Origin: Calonectria ilicicola
Lineage: Eukaryota; Ascomycota; Sordariomycetes; Hypocreales; Nectriaceae
Assembly: GCA_020809705.1 (NCBI GenBank)
Contig: CP085825.1
Span: 3,472,001-3,536,000, forward strand
Direction of reading: 5' to 3'
Length of the DNA: 64,000 bases
The notes under the pieces were generated by a model. That model was not told the DNA's origin, searched no databases, and saw nothing but the letters and a program-made list of their open reading frames with translations. This document shows positions 18,746 to 29,855 of the stretch, piece by piece; within the stretch, counting starts at the first letter, position 1; each line of letters begins with the position of its first letter. A program made the translations under genes and the position numbers.

Positions 18746-21700
18746 GGTGAGGCTTGCATCGGATGACAGGTCAGGGATTGGTGGACTGGGTGCGAGTGGC
18801 ATGGTTCATCGACACAAAAAAAAAAAAAACTTGGATTGACTCAAGGTTGGACCGGGTGACGTTTGTTTTGATTGTGAACGTCGGTGTTGGGTTGGGACAA
18901 GTCAAGTCAAGCGCAAATCATGGCACGTTGACTCGTCGCAGATTAAACGGTTAGAAACTTCACGGAGTCACAGTGTGGCTAGATCGGGGTCTTTTGGTTG
19001 GTGGGGGGGTTGCTGTATGCCTATTGCAGCAGCGTCTGTACACCATAATCAGCACCAATTCAAGGGTCGGCATGTACTATGTCAGACTGGCCTCCTAATT
19101 CAATCCACCTGGGTGACGGTGGCTGATGTTGCCAACGCACAATTCTTGAATACGAGACGGATGTGGTGGTGTTGCTTAAATGGATCGACCTGCAGATGCA
19201 AGGTGAGGCGGGAGGGGAGAAGAATGACCCATCAAGCACTGGTTCTAGTTGTCGCTGATCGATGATCGCTTAAGTGTGGTGGGTTTCAAAATCGGTGATG
19301 ACGGTACGCTACTTGTCTGGAAGTGCTAGACCAGGGTTTGAACTCACTCTAAAAATGAACATGGGTGTGAGGGAGGTACCAACATGGACAGCTGAGTACC
19401 ACATCGAGAACCGCATCACGTGCCAGTGGCCAACGGTTTCCAAACTGATCAGCGGTCCTATTTTGGGTACTCCCATACATTTCATCGAATGCCTGTTCAC
19501 ATGTACATGTATGTCTGAGCAGGGATGTCAATCATCGCCATACCTGGTGCTGCCAATAGAGCGGGATCGGTATGCACGTAGATGCCATGATATTGAACAC
19601 AAAGGTGGATAATTTCACCACACACGCAATCGGGAGACCCAGTCTCACCTGCATCAGCTTGTTCAAGACATTAACTGCAATACCTCCCAATAACATGGCG
19701 TCACTCCCATCAAGAACACGACATAGCATATTGACTACCCTGTAGCTGCAGTCCTGCACGCCCGCACTTACGAGGTCAGGGCACGCGATGAGGTGATTAA
19801 GTGCGCTGTCGAGCAGCGTGAGTGGCCAAGATACAGCGCCCGAAGCAGCCAACAAACGGAGTTCGGGTGGTGCCTTGCAGGTCTGGGACCATCCTCAGAC
19901 AAGGGGGCGAGGCGGCAGCGCAGCGGCAACCGTCGTTCAGCGACCAGAACCTGCTGGAGGGCTCTGGTGGATGGCGTCCCATTGTTCCTGGTGCCCCTGG
20001 CCTAAGATGGCGCTGACAGATATGTGCTAATGGAGATGTGCGCGACCACTTCATAGGCCAGTTTCGCCCTCCTTTTCAGCTAGGAACCGAGTGGATCATG
20101 ACAGTTGCCCTCCCCAGAGCAGCACTTGGATGCAGACGGCATGCGTGGGCGTCCCTTGTGGCTGCCATGCACCCACTCAACTCACATTGAAGCCCCGAAA
20201 TAACCCACCCATTCTTCTCGTCTTCCTCCTTGAACGGGCTTGACTCGCACTGTTTCGTATGTGCTGGGCACAAAACCAATTTTCTACTCTGGGCCGGCTC
20301 GTATCCAGACACTGTGCGCCAGTCAGTGGCTGGCGTTGTGCACTGGCATCTGGACTGTCTGGGCACCAGGCCGTCGCGCCCGTCACGGCCTGTCGTTCCG
20401 TGCTTACCAGCTGTTACGGCAACTCAACTCAGCACAGGGCCTGCGTCGAGGGCTCTTCAATGGTCCGCCGGGGCCTCCACGCCACGGGACCATGGCCCCG
20501 AGAAGCCCACATTGCCTGTCCTCTCGCATCCATTCAATGGCTGAACAGTCGGCCGGGGACGACGGCCCCGCACTGTACATGCGTGCTATGGTAGCATCAG
20601 AGCACGGGAATGTCTCAGTCCCTGAAGGAGATGCAAGGTTCCTGGTTCTGAGACTTAGCCCAAGGGCCTGCAAGGCGTGCCAGGCTTGCCCAAGTGCGTC
20701 CCTAAAAGCACCTAGAGCCCCACGTCCCATGCTTCCAAGTTGCCTGTAACCTGAAGTGAGGTGCGCCGCTGCGCCAGCCCCCCGGGCCAGTGCCCCAGGT
20801 CAGGACTCCAGGGCATCATGGCCACAGGGGCCACCTTACCCCTATATCCTGACCTCCCCCTATCTCTTAAGGTCTGGGTGTTTAGATAGATAGCGCCAGG
20901 GGTGGTCGGTGCTGGGGGCAAAGAAGCAAGAATGGGAAAATCGAGAAAAAAGAAAGCAGAACTGGGGGGGAAAATTGAATAGCCATCAATGTGTCACGGA
21001 TGCAAAGACGGGTAAGGGACCTTCAAATGCCGTCTCAGCGGGGAAGGAAGACTTCTGCACTTTGTATCCTGTCTCGTATCCCCTCTCGTCAACTAAATTG
21101 TCCACAAGGTAAAAAAAGGGTCCTAACTTTGTTCAGCCAGGGCTGTCCTTACCTATCAATGTAAGGTACCCTTTAGGGGATGGGATGGGGAGCCAAATCC
21201 ACATGAGCAAGCCATCCTCTTTGTACTAGCCTCTAGTCCCCGTGCTGGTGCTCTCGACTGCTCCATCACCAATCCAATCCTGACTCCTCTTCAAACCTGC
21301 CATTTGACTTGACCACCAAAAGCAACAAAAACAACAAAAGAAAGAAAAACGCCCGAAACGGGGGATCCCAGTGGCGACAAGCCCAACAATCGTCGCCTCC
21401 GCTGCATCAGCTCATCGCGGCCGTTCCCGTACCGTCCCCTCCTTCGTGCTCGCTTCCATCCTTCATCCTTCTTACTCGCCTATTCCTAATTTTTGACACC
21501 TCCCTCTTGAACATTCCAATCCTCCGCGAAACCCCAAGACATAACTCTTTTTTTTTTCCCGCCCTCATTTTGATACTCAACCTTGGCCTCCCCCCCTCGA
21601 ACAACACGCGCCGCCGGCTGGCCTTTCCTGTACCAACCATGACCTTGTCGCGCTCGAATCTGTCGCCGCCTTCATTGGCTTAATCGTCCAACAAGAGTAA

Positions 21701-21934
21701 AAGAAAGAAAAAAAAAGAGCCCCCGATCACGCCCCGGTTTTGTTTGAGACTCCAGACCTGCCTCTGCGTTGCGCGTCGTCCTAGAGACACACAAGAGACA
21801 ACAGAGGGGGAATTCTGAGACGGGTTGAGCCCGAGCTTCGTCCTCGGAATCCCACGCCGTCTCCTCGATCCACGACCTCCACCGACCCGCCTATCTCCGA
21901 ACCTTCTTCACTTCCCCTTCCCTCTGTCGCCCTC
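18746..21934. other. 3.2-kb spacer between recQ and the SOG2-like gene
   Basis: This is divergent promoter space. From about 19800 to 20900 it is GC-rich and contains several open frames of 60-169 codons on both strands, none with a recognisable domain, a signal peptide or credible splicing into neighbours. From about 21240 to 21930 the plus strand is pyrimidine-rich with A-tracts, which is typical of a long leader for the SOG2-like gene. I find no tRNA-like or transposon-like structure. Confidence 0.5.
21639..21683 (+). promoter_or_regulatory. Possible 14-codon uORF before the SOG2-like gene
   Basis: ATG in a good context (AACC before the ATG, A at -3) opens a 14-residue frame (MTLSRSNLSPPSLA) that closes at 21683, about 250 bases upstream of the main start at 21935. 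It is regulatory only if the transcript begins upstream of 21639, which the pyrimidine-rich leader-like sequence suggests but does not prove. Confidence 0.35.
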
Positions 21935-24900
21935 ATGGACCGGCCAGACAGACCTCCTGGCCCGTCCGGCGCCGCTTCTCACCAGCCTACGGTATCGAGA
22001 ATCAATCTGGACAGTCCTGCTCCGACGCCACCTCCCTCCGCTCCGCCTCCCGCTCCTGGTCGACGTGCGATCCCCAATTCAGCCGCCACCTCCAACGGCA
22101 TCCCGCCCCTGCCTCCTATCCCAGGCCTGCGAAAAGTGCCTTCCAACACAGCCCTCTCCGCCAACATGTCGGCCGCCCAGGTTATCAACCTTGCCCGCGA
22201 GGCGATGCGGAATGCGCTCGAAAGCGAGAACAAGGCCGCCGAGGCCAGCGCCGTTGGTACAGGGATCAAGACCGGTGTCACTATTGACCTAAGTCGCAAG
22301 AACATTCAGAAGCTTCCCGAGGAGGTGGTTGATATTGTCAAAAATGAATTGGAAAGGTCCGTGTACACGGTAACTCTGAATTTGGTATCCCATCAATACT
22401 GACCTCTGCTGCGTCTATAGACTGGCTCTATCTCACAACCAGCTTTCCACACTTCCTGCTCGATTTTCTGAATGCACCTCGCTGCGTTATCTCAACATCC
22501 GGGGTAACCAAATCAAAGAATTCCCTCTGCCAGTAAATTCAGTCCCTCCCTAACGTCTGCGACTTTTGGCTGACAATCAATTAGCTATGTGACCTTAAAT
22601 CACTAGAAATCCTCGATCTGGGCCGCAACCAACTTCGAGTGTTACCCCCCGATATTGTCAGACTCTCCTCTCTCAAGGTGCTCTCCGTTCCCAAGAACCA
22701 AATTCGAGAGCTCCCCCTCTGCTTGGCAGACATGGGTTCATTGCAGGTGCTCAAGTTTGAAGGAAATCCCATCAGCTTCCCCCCCCGCGACGCTATTCAA
22801 GTACAGGCTGCCAGCCCACCTAATGAGGGCATTTTGAGAGATAGCGAAGTTACCGAGCTCGCTGTGACGGCGCATATCAAGAAGTTCCTCAAGCAACACA
22901 CGCTAAACGGTCGATTAGACGCCGAGAATACAGGCGACGAATCAAGCGAGGGGACTGATACACCCCGCTTCCCTCTGAAACGAGTTGCAAGCGGTCGATT
23001 CCCAATCAAAGTTAATGGTGCAGACAAAGCTGACAGCCGATCACCAAGCATTGGTCCCCGCCCACCACCAATCCCATCGAGGTCACATTACCGGGGATTG
23101 TCACAGCAGACTAGCACTGTCCGGCGGTCAGGTGTTATGCCTCTGACCATTGGTAATGTTAGCGAGCGATCGCGTAGCAACTCAGAGTCTCTTTTGCGTG
23201 CAGACCGAGACCGATCAGAGAGCCGCAATCGGAGAATGGGAATTGTGTCGAGAAAGCCGTCAGATTTGGGTACCTTGGACGAGACGCAAGCAAACAATCG
23301 ATTCAGTCATTATCGTGGATTGAGTCATGGATCTGCTATGCAAGGAAACCCAGCCGTGACCGGGAGCCCAGCAACACCCACGGAGCCTTTTCTCCAGCGG
23401 CCGATTTATGTTCGACGACTTTCCATCCTACCCGAACGACGACGAGAATCTAAAGTCTTTGATCCAGTCCTCGAGGCTGCCAAGGGAATTTTGTACTCGG
23501 TGTTCCAAATCCATCCCATGATTCAGATGCTAATGAGTTTGACGAGTGACGGATCGGCAAAACGATCTAGCCTGGAAATTGTCTTTTATAATACCAATTC
23601 CCATGTCGAGGAGCTGGAACAAGAGATTCAGAAGCATGAGACAGCGTTAATGCAGAATGAAGATCACTCTTACAGAGAAAACGAAAATGTCCATCGGGCT
23701 TGCCAGACCCTGGTTAGTGCGTATGGTCACGTATGCACACTCCTAGCCGACAACATTGATCTCTTTGTCGACAACGGAGACGCTCGATATATTCGAACCC
23801 TCTTGATGTTGCTATACAACAGTATTATGGAACTTCGTGTCACACTGTCGACTATTGGCGCTGAACATGGTCGAAAACATAGAGCGGATAGCGATACTCT
23901 CGGCGGCCAAACGATCCGTCCTCACATGCGGGAACCCTCTGTTACACCTTCTGTTACACCTACTGTGAACCGGTCTAACATTTCTCGGAATCGTAATGGA
24001 ACGTTGGTGAACCAGCCGGTCAACCTACGGGTAACGACTGACGTTCCTGTACCGATGCCTCCCCCATACCTCAACGGGAACGGACGAACAGCTACAATCA
24101 CGTCGGCAACTCCTAGATCGGGAGAATCCTTCTCCTCAATCGCGCCCCGGAGCGTGCCCTCTGAATTTACTGAAGAGGATCGGCAATTCGAAAAAGTATT
24201 CCTGTCTCTGCAGAAGTCGACTGATGTGGTAATGCGCACGCTGCCCAGCTTCAACGTGCAGTTGATAGGCGGGCTGAGGAATGCGATGAACCAGAGAACC
24301 CCTGAAGGAGTGCTTACGCAATGGAAGGCTCTCATATCCATGTGCAGCGGTGTTATTCAGCAGACCGAAATTCTTAAAAACAGACTTTCCTTGATTAAAT
24401 TGAAGGAACCTGGGGTGAGGACCCAACCTGCGTTTTGGAGCTTGTGCAGCAACTTCATTCACTCGTGGGCAGACATGGCGTACCAGATAAAGCGCGAGGT
24501 TAATACAGTCCCGCTGCCGCCTGATACAAGAGTCCGTCTGAGGCCTATCCAGCACAGCATCAAGGAAACAAACAAGATTATTTTCCAATCTCCATGGCAA
24601 AGCCTCTTCCCGTCATCTGGAGGTCACAGCATATCAGGTTCGTTCTCCTCAAACGCCATGTCACCGATCCAAATGCCAATCACTCCCCAGAGCGCGGCCC
24701 TAGGTCCGGCCATGCAGGCAACGGTTCCTACCACACCCCAGAGCAGTTCATTCGCAACGGCTTTTCACGGGAGCGTTTTTGACCGGGCAGATGCTCTCAT
24801 GGCGAATCCCGGCATTGCTATGGCCCGCAATGGCAGCATGGTCAAGGGCCATATGGGATACAGCTCCCTGTCATCCATTTCTTCCATGTCCTCTGACGAG

Positions 24901-24987
24901 GGCATGCATGCATCAGCGGTTTTAGGTCCCCATGGACCGCTTGGACCGGCACCGCTGCGACTCCACGGAGGCAAGGTTGCCTTCTAA
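21935..24987 (+). CDS. SOG2-like leucine-rich RAM-pathway protein
   Basis: Exons 21935-22356, 22421-22532 and 22585-24987 give 978 residues. The N-terminus is Pro/Ala-rich. Leucine-rich repeats run from about 110 to 235 (ITIDLSRKNIQKLP, LALSHNQLSTLP, LNIRGNQIKEFPL, LDLGRNQLRVLP, LSVPKNQIRELP). A long region follows with the features of the SOG2 family: a conserved helical block around PVLEAAKGILYSVFQIHPMI, and a second one with FEKVFLSLQKSTDVVMRTLP and the hydrophobic pattern leading to SWADMAYQIKREV. In yeast, Sog2 works with the Cbk1/Mob2 NDR kinase in the RAM network controlling polarised growth and cell separation. The Ser-rich linkers include several RxxS/HxRxxS-like sites (HYRGLSQ, HYRGLSH) that could be NDR-kinase targets, which is an inference. 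Confidence 0.88.
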
Positions 24988-25776
24988 CCACGGGAGCCAG
25001 CTCCCCTATTTGGATTCTAAATTTGTTTGATTTGGGTCGGCCAAGAGCCGTCAGTTTTTGTTATTTTCTTGCATAGGTCAAGGTCACAAAGGAGGAGAAA
25101 ACCCGGGATTTCATCATGGATTTTTTGTTTGAACTATTGCCAAAGGCGTACTTGGCTACGCCAACGTTGCGCTCCTTTCCCGCATAGCCTTGGCGTTCGG
25201 TTCATGCTGTTTGGTTTTGTCTTTTTCATATTCCTTCCCCGTCGAACAACCGGGGCTTGTTTTTTCGTCTTTTTTTTTTTTCACTTTTTCGTTTCCCGCT
25301 TCTTTTCCTACGGGCGGGCATCTGCATTTAATCCATCGGTCAAACGAGGCAAGTAACGTGTGCATGGGAGAGGGTAAAAAATAAAGAAACTTCTGACGCA
25401 TCAAATCACACAAAATGGGCGTGGACGTCGGACCAGGTGTTCGAGAAGGGTCGGGTGGAGAGTCTGCCTTACAGATTCACGGGAATTAGAATATTTCTGG
25501 TGTACACTAGCGTTATAGGCAATGTAATGTTATATGGTTGAATGATGGTCAAGCCGGTTTTTTCTACATTGTGTTTATGTGATGTGGATGAAGTGACGTT
25601 GAATTTTGAATGGCGGGGTCGCATGATGCCTCCTCCCCCGCCAGCATGCAGCATAAGCGACGCCAAAGGCATCGGATATAGTACTTCGTTTCATCACCAC
25701 TTCCTTTTCTGTTTCTAGATCCTTCATCGCATACCCGCCCGTTTACAAAGCAGACGCACTAACAAGAAGCTTAGCC
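24988..25776. other. Spacer between SOG2-like and BLOC1S1-like genes
   Basis: 789 bases holding the 3' flank of the SOG2-like gene, including a pyrimidine-rich tract with a T-run near 25268-25282, and the promoter of the next plus-strand gene. No coding feature is recognised. Confidence 0.45.
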
Positions 25777-26568
25777 ATGTCGACCGCGGCTGCAGCGTCC
25801 TCCTCGTCGGCATCGCTCTCCCCGCGACAGCGCCAACCCACCTCTCCTCCACCTTCCATCGCATCGCCGTCCACAACCCCTGCCGTCGCCGTTGCTCACG
25901 CCCACGGACTTGCTGGCCTCGCTCCTGGCCCAGCGCCTCCCCCGCCTGCCGCGCCACTGCTGTCGACGCTTCCTTCGGCCGAGACACAGCGGCATGTGGC
26001 CGAGGCGCGCGCCGCTGTGGTGGCCACCATGGAGAACATGATGGACTCGGAGCTGCAGTGGCGCGCGTCGACGCTGCACTCCAACGCCGCCGCCCTCGGC
26101 CGCCAGGCACGGGATGTGGAGCGTGCCACTGACGGCCTGCGCCGCGAGCGAGAGAAGCTGGCCCGCGAGGCTGACATCGCCGCCCGCCGCATCAAGGAGC
26201 TTGGAAACGTGCAGAACTGGGCCGAGGTGCTGGAGCGCGACTTTCTTGTTCTTGAGGAGACGGTGCGCCTGGCCAACGGTGGTGGTAGCGGGAGTAGCAG
26301 CTGCAGCTGCAGCGACTGTGGAAGTGTCATAAGTGGCGACGACGACAACGACAAGATGGACGTGGATGAGCGTAGAAAGCTGGGGTATCACGACGGCGAA
26401 CATGGCGATGCATCCAAGGCCCGAGTCGACGAGGTCGATATGGCCATTGACTCGGATGGTGTCACTGGGACGTGGTCCGAGGCGAGCCGCAGCTTGACAG
26501 ACCCCGAATCTAGCACAGGCACTGGAAGAGGGGCCAAGGGCTCAGATACAGCATCAACGGCGTCGTGA
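25777..26568 (+). CDS. BLOC-1 subunit 1 (GCN5L1/BLOS1)-like protein
   Basis: Single-exon frame of 263 residues. The first 60 residues are Ala/Ser/Pro low complexity. Residues about 65-165 form a long heptad-rich helix with the BLOC1S1 layout, ending in KELGNVQNWAEVLERDFLVL, which matches the family's conserved K-E-I/L-G-[DN]-V-[EQ]-N-W-A signature. A Gly/Ser-rich stretch, SCSCSDCGS and an acidic tail follow. The family is a coiled-coil subunit of the BLOC-1 complex that acts on endosomal and lysosome-related traffic; in animals it also links to mitochondrial acetylation. The open antisense frames in this GC-rich gene are composition artefacts. The tail after about residue 170 appears lineage-specific. 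Confidence 0.75.
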   Translation: MSTAAAASSSSASLSPRQRQPTSPPPSIASPSTTPAVAVAHAHGLAGLAPGPAPPPPAAPLLSTLPSAETQRHVAEARAAVVATMENMMDSELQWRASTLHSNAAALGRQARDVERATDGLRREREKLAREADIAARRIKELGNVQNWAEVLERDFLVLEETVRLANGGGSGSSSCSCSDCGSVISGDDDNDKMDVDERRKLGYHDGEHGDASKARVDEVDMAIDSDGVTGTWSEASRSLTDPESSTGTGRGAKGSDTASTAS

Positions 26569-26938
26569 GGGTTGAGAGATCGACGCTCGACGAGATTGAT
26601 GACTACTTCATACGAATTATACGACGTAAACATGTGACGACGACGGCTAGGAATTCTTCTGGATGGATTTACTGGTGTTGGGGTGTTTTCGAGTGCTTGA
26701 ACAGAGACGACTGATATGACATTCATTTTTTTTTCTCAGAGATACACATATCAGAATGCCAAATGAACTCATACATATTTTATTTATCGATTGCTCCAGA
26801 TCCCATTTAGACATTTGGCCCCTCCCAAATCGCCCAACTTTGCCTCAGTAATACATTAACGCCAGCTCCTGGCCTTAGACTACTTTCACCGTCTCCGCAT
26901 AGTCCCTTCTTTTAATCATGCCCTGGTAGTCAATGGCA
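26569..26938. other. Convergent 3' spacer
   Basis: 370 bases between the BLOC1S1-like and enoyl-reductase stops, AT-rich at 26725-26790. This fits 3' untranslated and polyadenylation sequence for both genes. Confidence 0.5.
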
Positions 26939-28010
26939 TTACAAGAGCCCAGGGAGTATGACATATCGCTTCTTCTTGTACTTGTCGCCAAACTCCTTGC
27001 GGTAGGCACGCTCCTTGCCCTTGGCCCAGTCAAACATTTGCACTGCGCCAAAGAAAATGAACAAAGCAACACTCCAATCACGGCTGACAATGATGACACC
27101 AACCCAAGACAGAATCTCGTACATGTAGTTCGGGCAGGTAACAATTCCAAAGCCGTAGCCGTGGGGGATCTTGCGTTCGGTGCCACCAGCGGATCGTAGG
27201 GAGGACAGGTATCGGTGGACCAAAGCATTGCCAGTCTCTCCGAAAAGATACAATGCAGTACCAACAGCGTCAATGACGGGAATATCGGCAGTGGCGGCGA
27301 TAGACTTGGGGCTGTAGATGCAGTAAGCGCAGAGGGCGCCGGAGAGAGCCCAGTAGAAGAAGCTGTTCTTGAAGATGTTTCGGGCGGGCATTGTGTTGGC
27401 CGAGAATTTGTGCACAAAGAGCGTCTCGTACTCGCGCTTGATGAAGTGCAGCACAATCAGGCCGAACGAGATCCATTGGGTCTGCGACATGGGGGCGTCG
27501 CCATTCTTGTAGAGGTACGGGCGGGCGGCGAGGACGGCGAGGTGGATGAGGATGGGGCCCAGGTATTCGATGACGAAGACGGTCTTCCAGGCAATCTGAA
27601 GGCCTATAAAAAGAAGAAAGAAAGAACGAGGTTAGAGTGTGTGTTCTTCAGACGCTTTAGAGGGGGGTTAGAATGAAGCGACGTACCAAGGTCTTTGACG
27701 AGAACCTCTCCGGCTGCAACGACGCCGGGCTCATCGCTAACGCGAGCCTTGCGGTTCTTCAGAGTCTTCTTGGTGCTGGGATCATAGAGACCGACACGGT
27801 TGTAGTCGTTAATGTTGGCCGCCTTGGCAATTAATTTCTTGACATCTTCGACGGTGGTCTCGGGGGTGAGCTCCACGGACTCAGGAAGCTTCTTGATGGG
27901 CTGCTTTGGAGCTGTTTCTTGCGCATTAGTCGCCAAAAGGATGCCGAAATGTGGTAAATGAAGTGCTTACCGCGATTGGTGAGCTTCAGGGTCGTCAGAG
28001 CGGGAGCCAT
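26939..28010 (-). CDS. tsc13: Very-long-chain enoyl-CoA reductase TSC13
   Basis: Exons 27971-28010, 27687-27917 and 26939-27603 give 311 residues, the usual size. The N-terminal third is the ubiquitin-like domain typical of this enzyme (LKLTNR, TVEDVKKLIAKAANINDYNR). The rest is the membrane-embedded steroid 5-alpha-reductase-like fold with the family signatures KREYETLFVHKFS, GNALVHRYLSSLR, IPHGYGFGIVTCPNYMYEIL and the basic C-terminus KYKKKRYVILPGLL. The enzyme reduces the trans-2,3 double bond with NADPH in the last step of each very-long-chain fatty acid elongation cycle in the ER, supplying ceramides and membrane lipids. The start is set by the first ATG, which splices after 13 codons. 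Confidence 0.95.
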
Positions 28011-29855
28011 TTTGAACAGCCGCTGAACAGGACGAGCGGGGGGAGTAGGGGGGGCTTGTGGTTGAAGTTATTGAGGATACAGTATTATATTTCAGGTACG
28101 CCCACCGTACATGGGCGGATGAATGAAAGTGGGTCAGGTCCGGGGCCAAAACCTCGGCGAGTGGGGGGAAGCGACCTACTTGTACTTGCTCCTCTAGCTT
28201 TGTTGGGATAATGAAAAGCCGGTGCTGCCGTGGATTGGTTGAAAGCGTTCAACATTTATTCGTATTTACTTATTGTGTATTATTATAATACCAATTTTCG
28301 CATGGTGGCAGCAAAGAGACATTCGTGATTCAGGGCGCTTTCCCTCGAGATGCACGTGTCATTTTTCCTTCACCTTCTAATCACCGCCAATCACCACCAT
28401 TACTGTCACTATCATCGTCAATTCATAAACTACCGAGCCGCAATCACCAATTATCACCGGGAATTTTCTCTCCCATTAAGTCTAGGAATGTGATATCCAA
28501 TTATTAAACCCGCCCTATGTTCTGTTTTAAATAGATGGTCGGCCTCTCATAAAAAAGGACTGGGACTCTCGTTGTCACCACCATCATCAACAATTTTCGG
28601 TAAAATGGGTGTAGAGCTAATTGATGTTCTGACCATTCATAACCTCTCACCCCTTTTCATGGGTGCTGGTATCTTTCCAATCAGGCACATTGCAATGCTC
28701 AGCTTACCATGTGGCGAAGCATGCGGCTATCAAGCATAGGTGAATTGTGAAGATAGGCATGGCAATGCCAAGTTGAATTTAATTTCACCTCACATTAAAC
28801 AATAGAGGCTATCCTATATTATCTCTGATCACAAATGAATAGCCGGCCCTTTGCGTCGCAGTTCTTAGTATTGATTTCTACTTTTGACTCCAAGATTACT
28901 ATTTAGTCTATAATAAGAACCTGTCACTAATTGTTCTCTCTGTCAATGTGAATCTCACAAAGCTAATTCTTTCCCGACAAAATCAGCGAATATCGAGGAA
29001 GAGCGCTACTACCTCTCCATCATGCAGCTGGCATAGTTAGACATCATTGATTCACGGCGACTTGAATAAATATTTCCTTGTCCAATTCAGTCATTTACAA
29101 TATGAGTTATGCATGGGAGACCGCTCACTTTTGACGGCTCTCATTCATTGACATCAATTGCTCCATTCAAATACTTCGGTCCAGGCTTGATTCTCAGCCA
29201 GAAAATCCCTGATCCATACATAAGAGTCTCTTTCCATCACAGGAGATCAATCATAAATTCGTTCCATTTCATACTACAACTCAAGAGTTGGGACTGTTCA
29301 AAGTTTCATCCCATCATATCTGGCTGGTTGTCAGGTGGAAGCCAGGTGCAGCCAGTTTGAATTCACCACCCATACATGTCATAAACGCCCTATGCATAGC
29401 ACACATACTTTATTTGCCATATAAACCCCCATTATCCGCCAGGCTTACGTGACGCGCCTCTTCGTGTATTCAGTCGCGTATGATCAACGTCAGACTCATC
29501 TTGCTAATCAACACCCCCCTGGACCCTAAGACACCTGCTTGACTTCCCTTCACCCTGCGGGTCGAAATTGTCAATACTAGCGCAATAGTGAGTCATCTGG
29601 TCCTTTAATGCGAGCATTTCTGACTGGTTCCAGAGTGTGGAACAGTTTTGGACATCTTCGTGGTTGATGTTTGCTTGGACTAGGCACCAATTTAATCAAG
29701 CGAATATTTATCAAGGTCCCATGAGAATCTACAATCTTTGACAATCATTCGAAGGCCGAGCAAACATCGAGCTATTTTCCTGGTCATAACTCCTACACTT
29801 TTCCTGCCTTTTTATTCAGACAAGTTGTATGGATCTCTGAGGCTACAACATCAAA
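28011..29855. other. 1.8-kb divergent spacer
   Basis: Lies between the TSC13 and proline-rich hypothetical gene starts and holds both promoters. It is mostly AT-rich, with many short A/T tracts between 28240 and 29100. No open frame longer than about 85 codons is found and nothing is recognisable. No tRNA or repeat is seen. Confidence 0.45.

Noticed and set aside
20240..20749. 169-codon frame in the GC-rich spacer
   Set aside because: No domain, overlapping frames of similar length on both strands, and the composition explains the lack of stops.
25771..26403. 210-codon antisense frame over the BLOC1S1-like gene
   Set aside because: Ala/Arg/Gly/Val-rich shadow of the GC-rich sense frame, which carries the conserved family motif.
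26875..27456. 193-codon minus-strand frame overlapping TSC13
   Set aside because: Ser/Thr/Pro-rich out-of-phase reading of the TSC13 exon, whose own frame has all family signatures.
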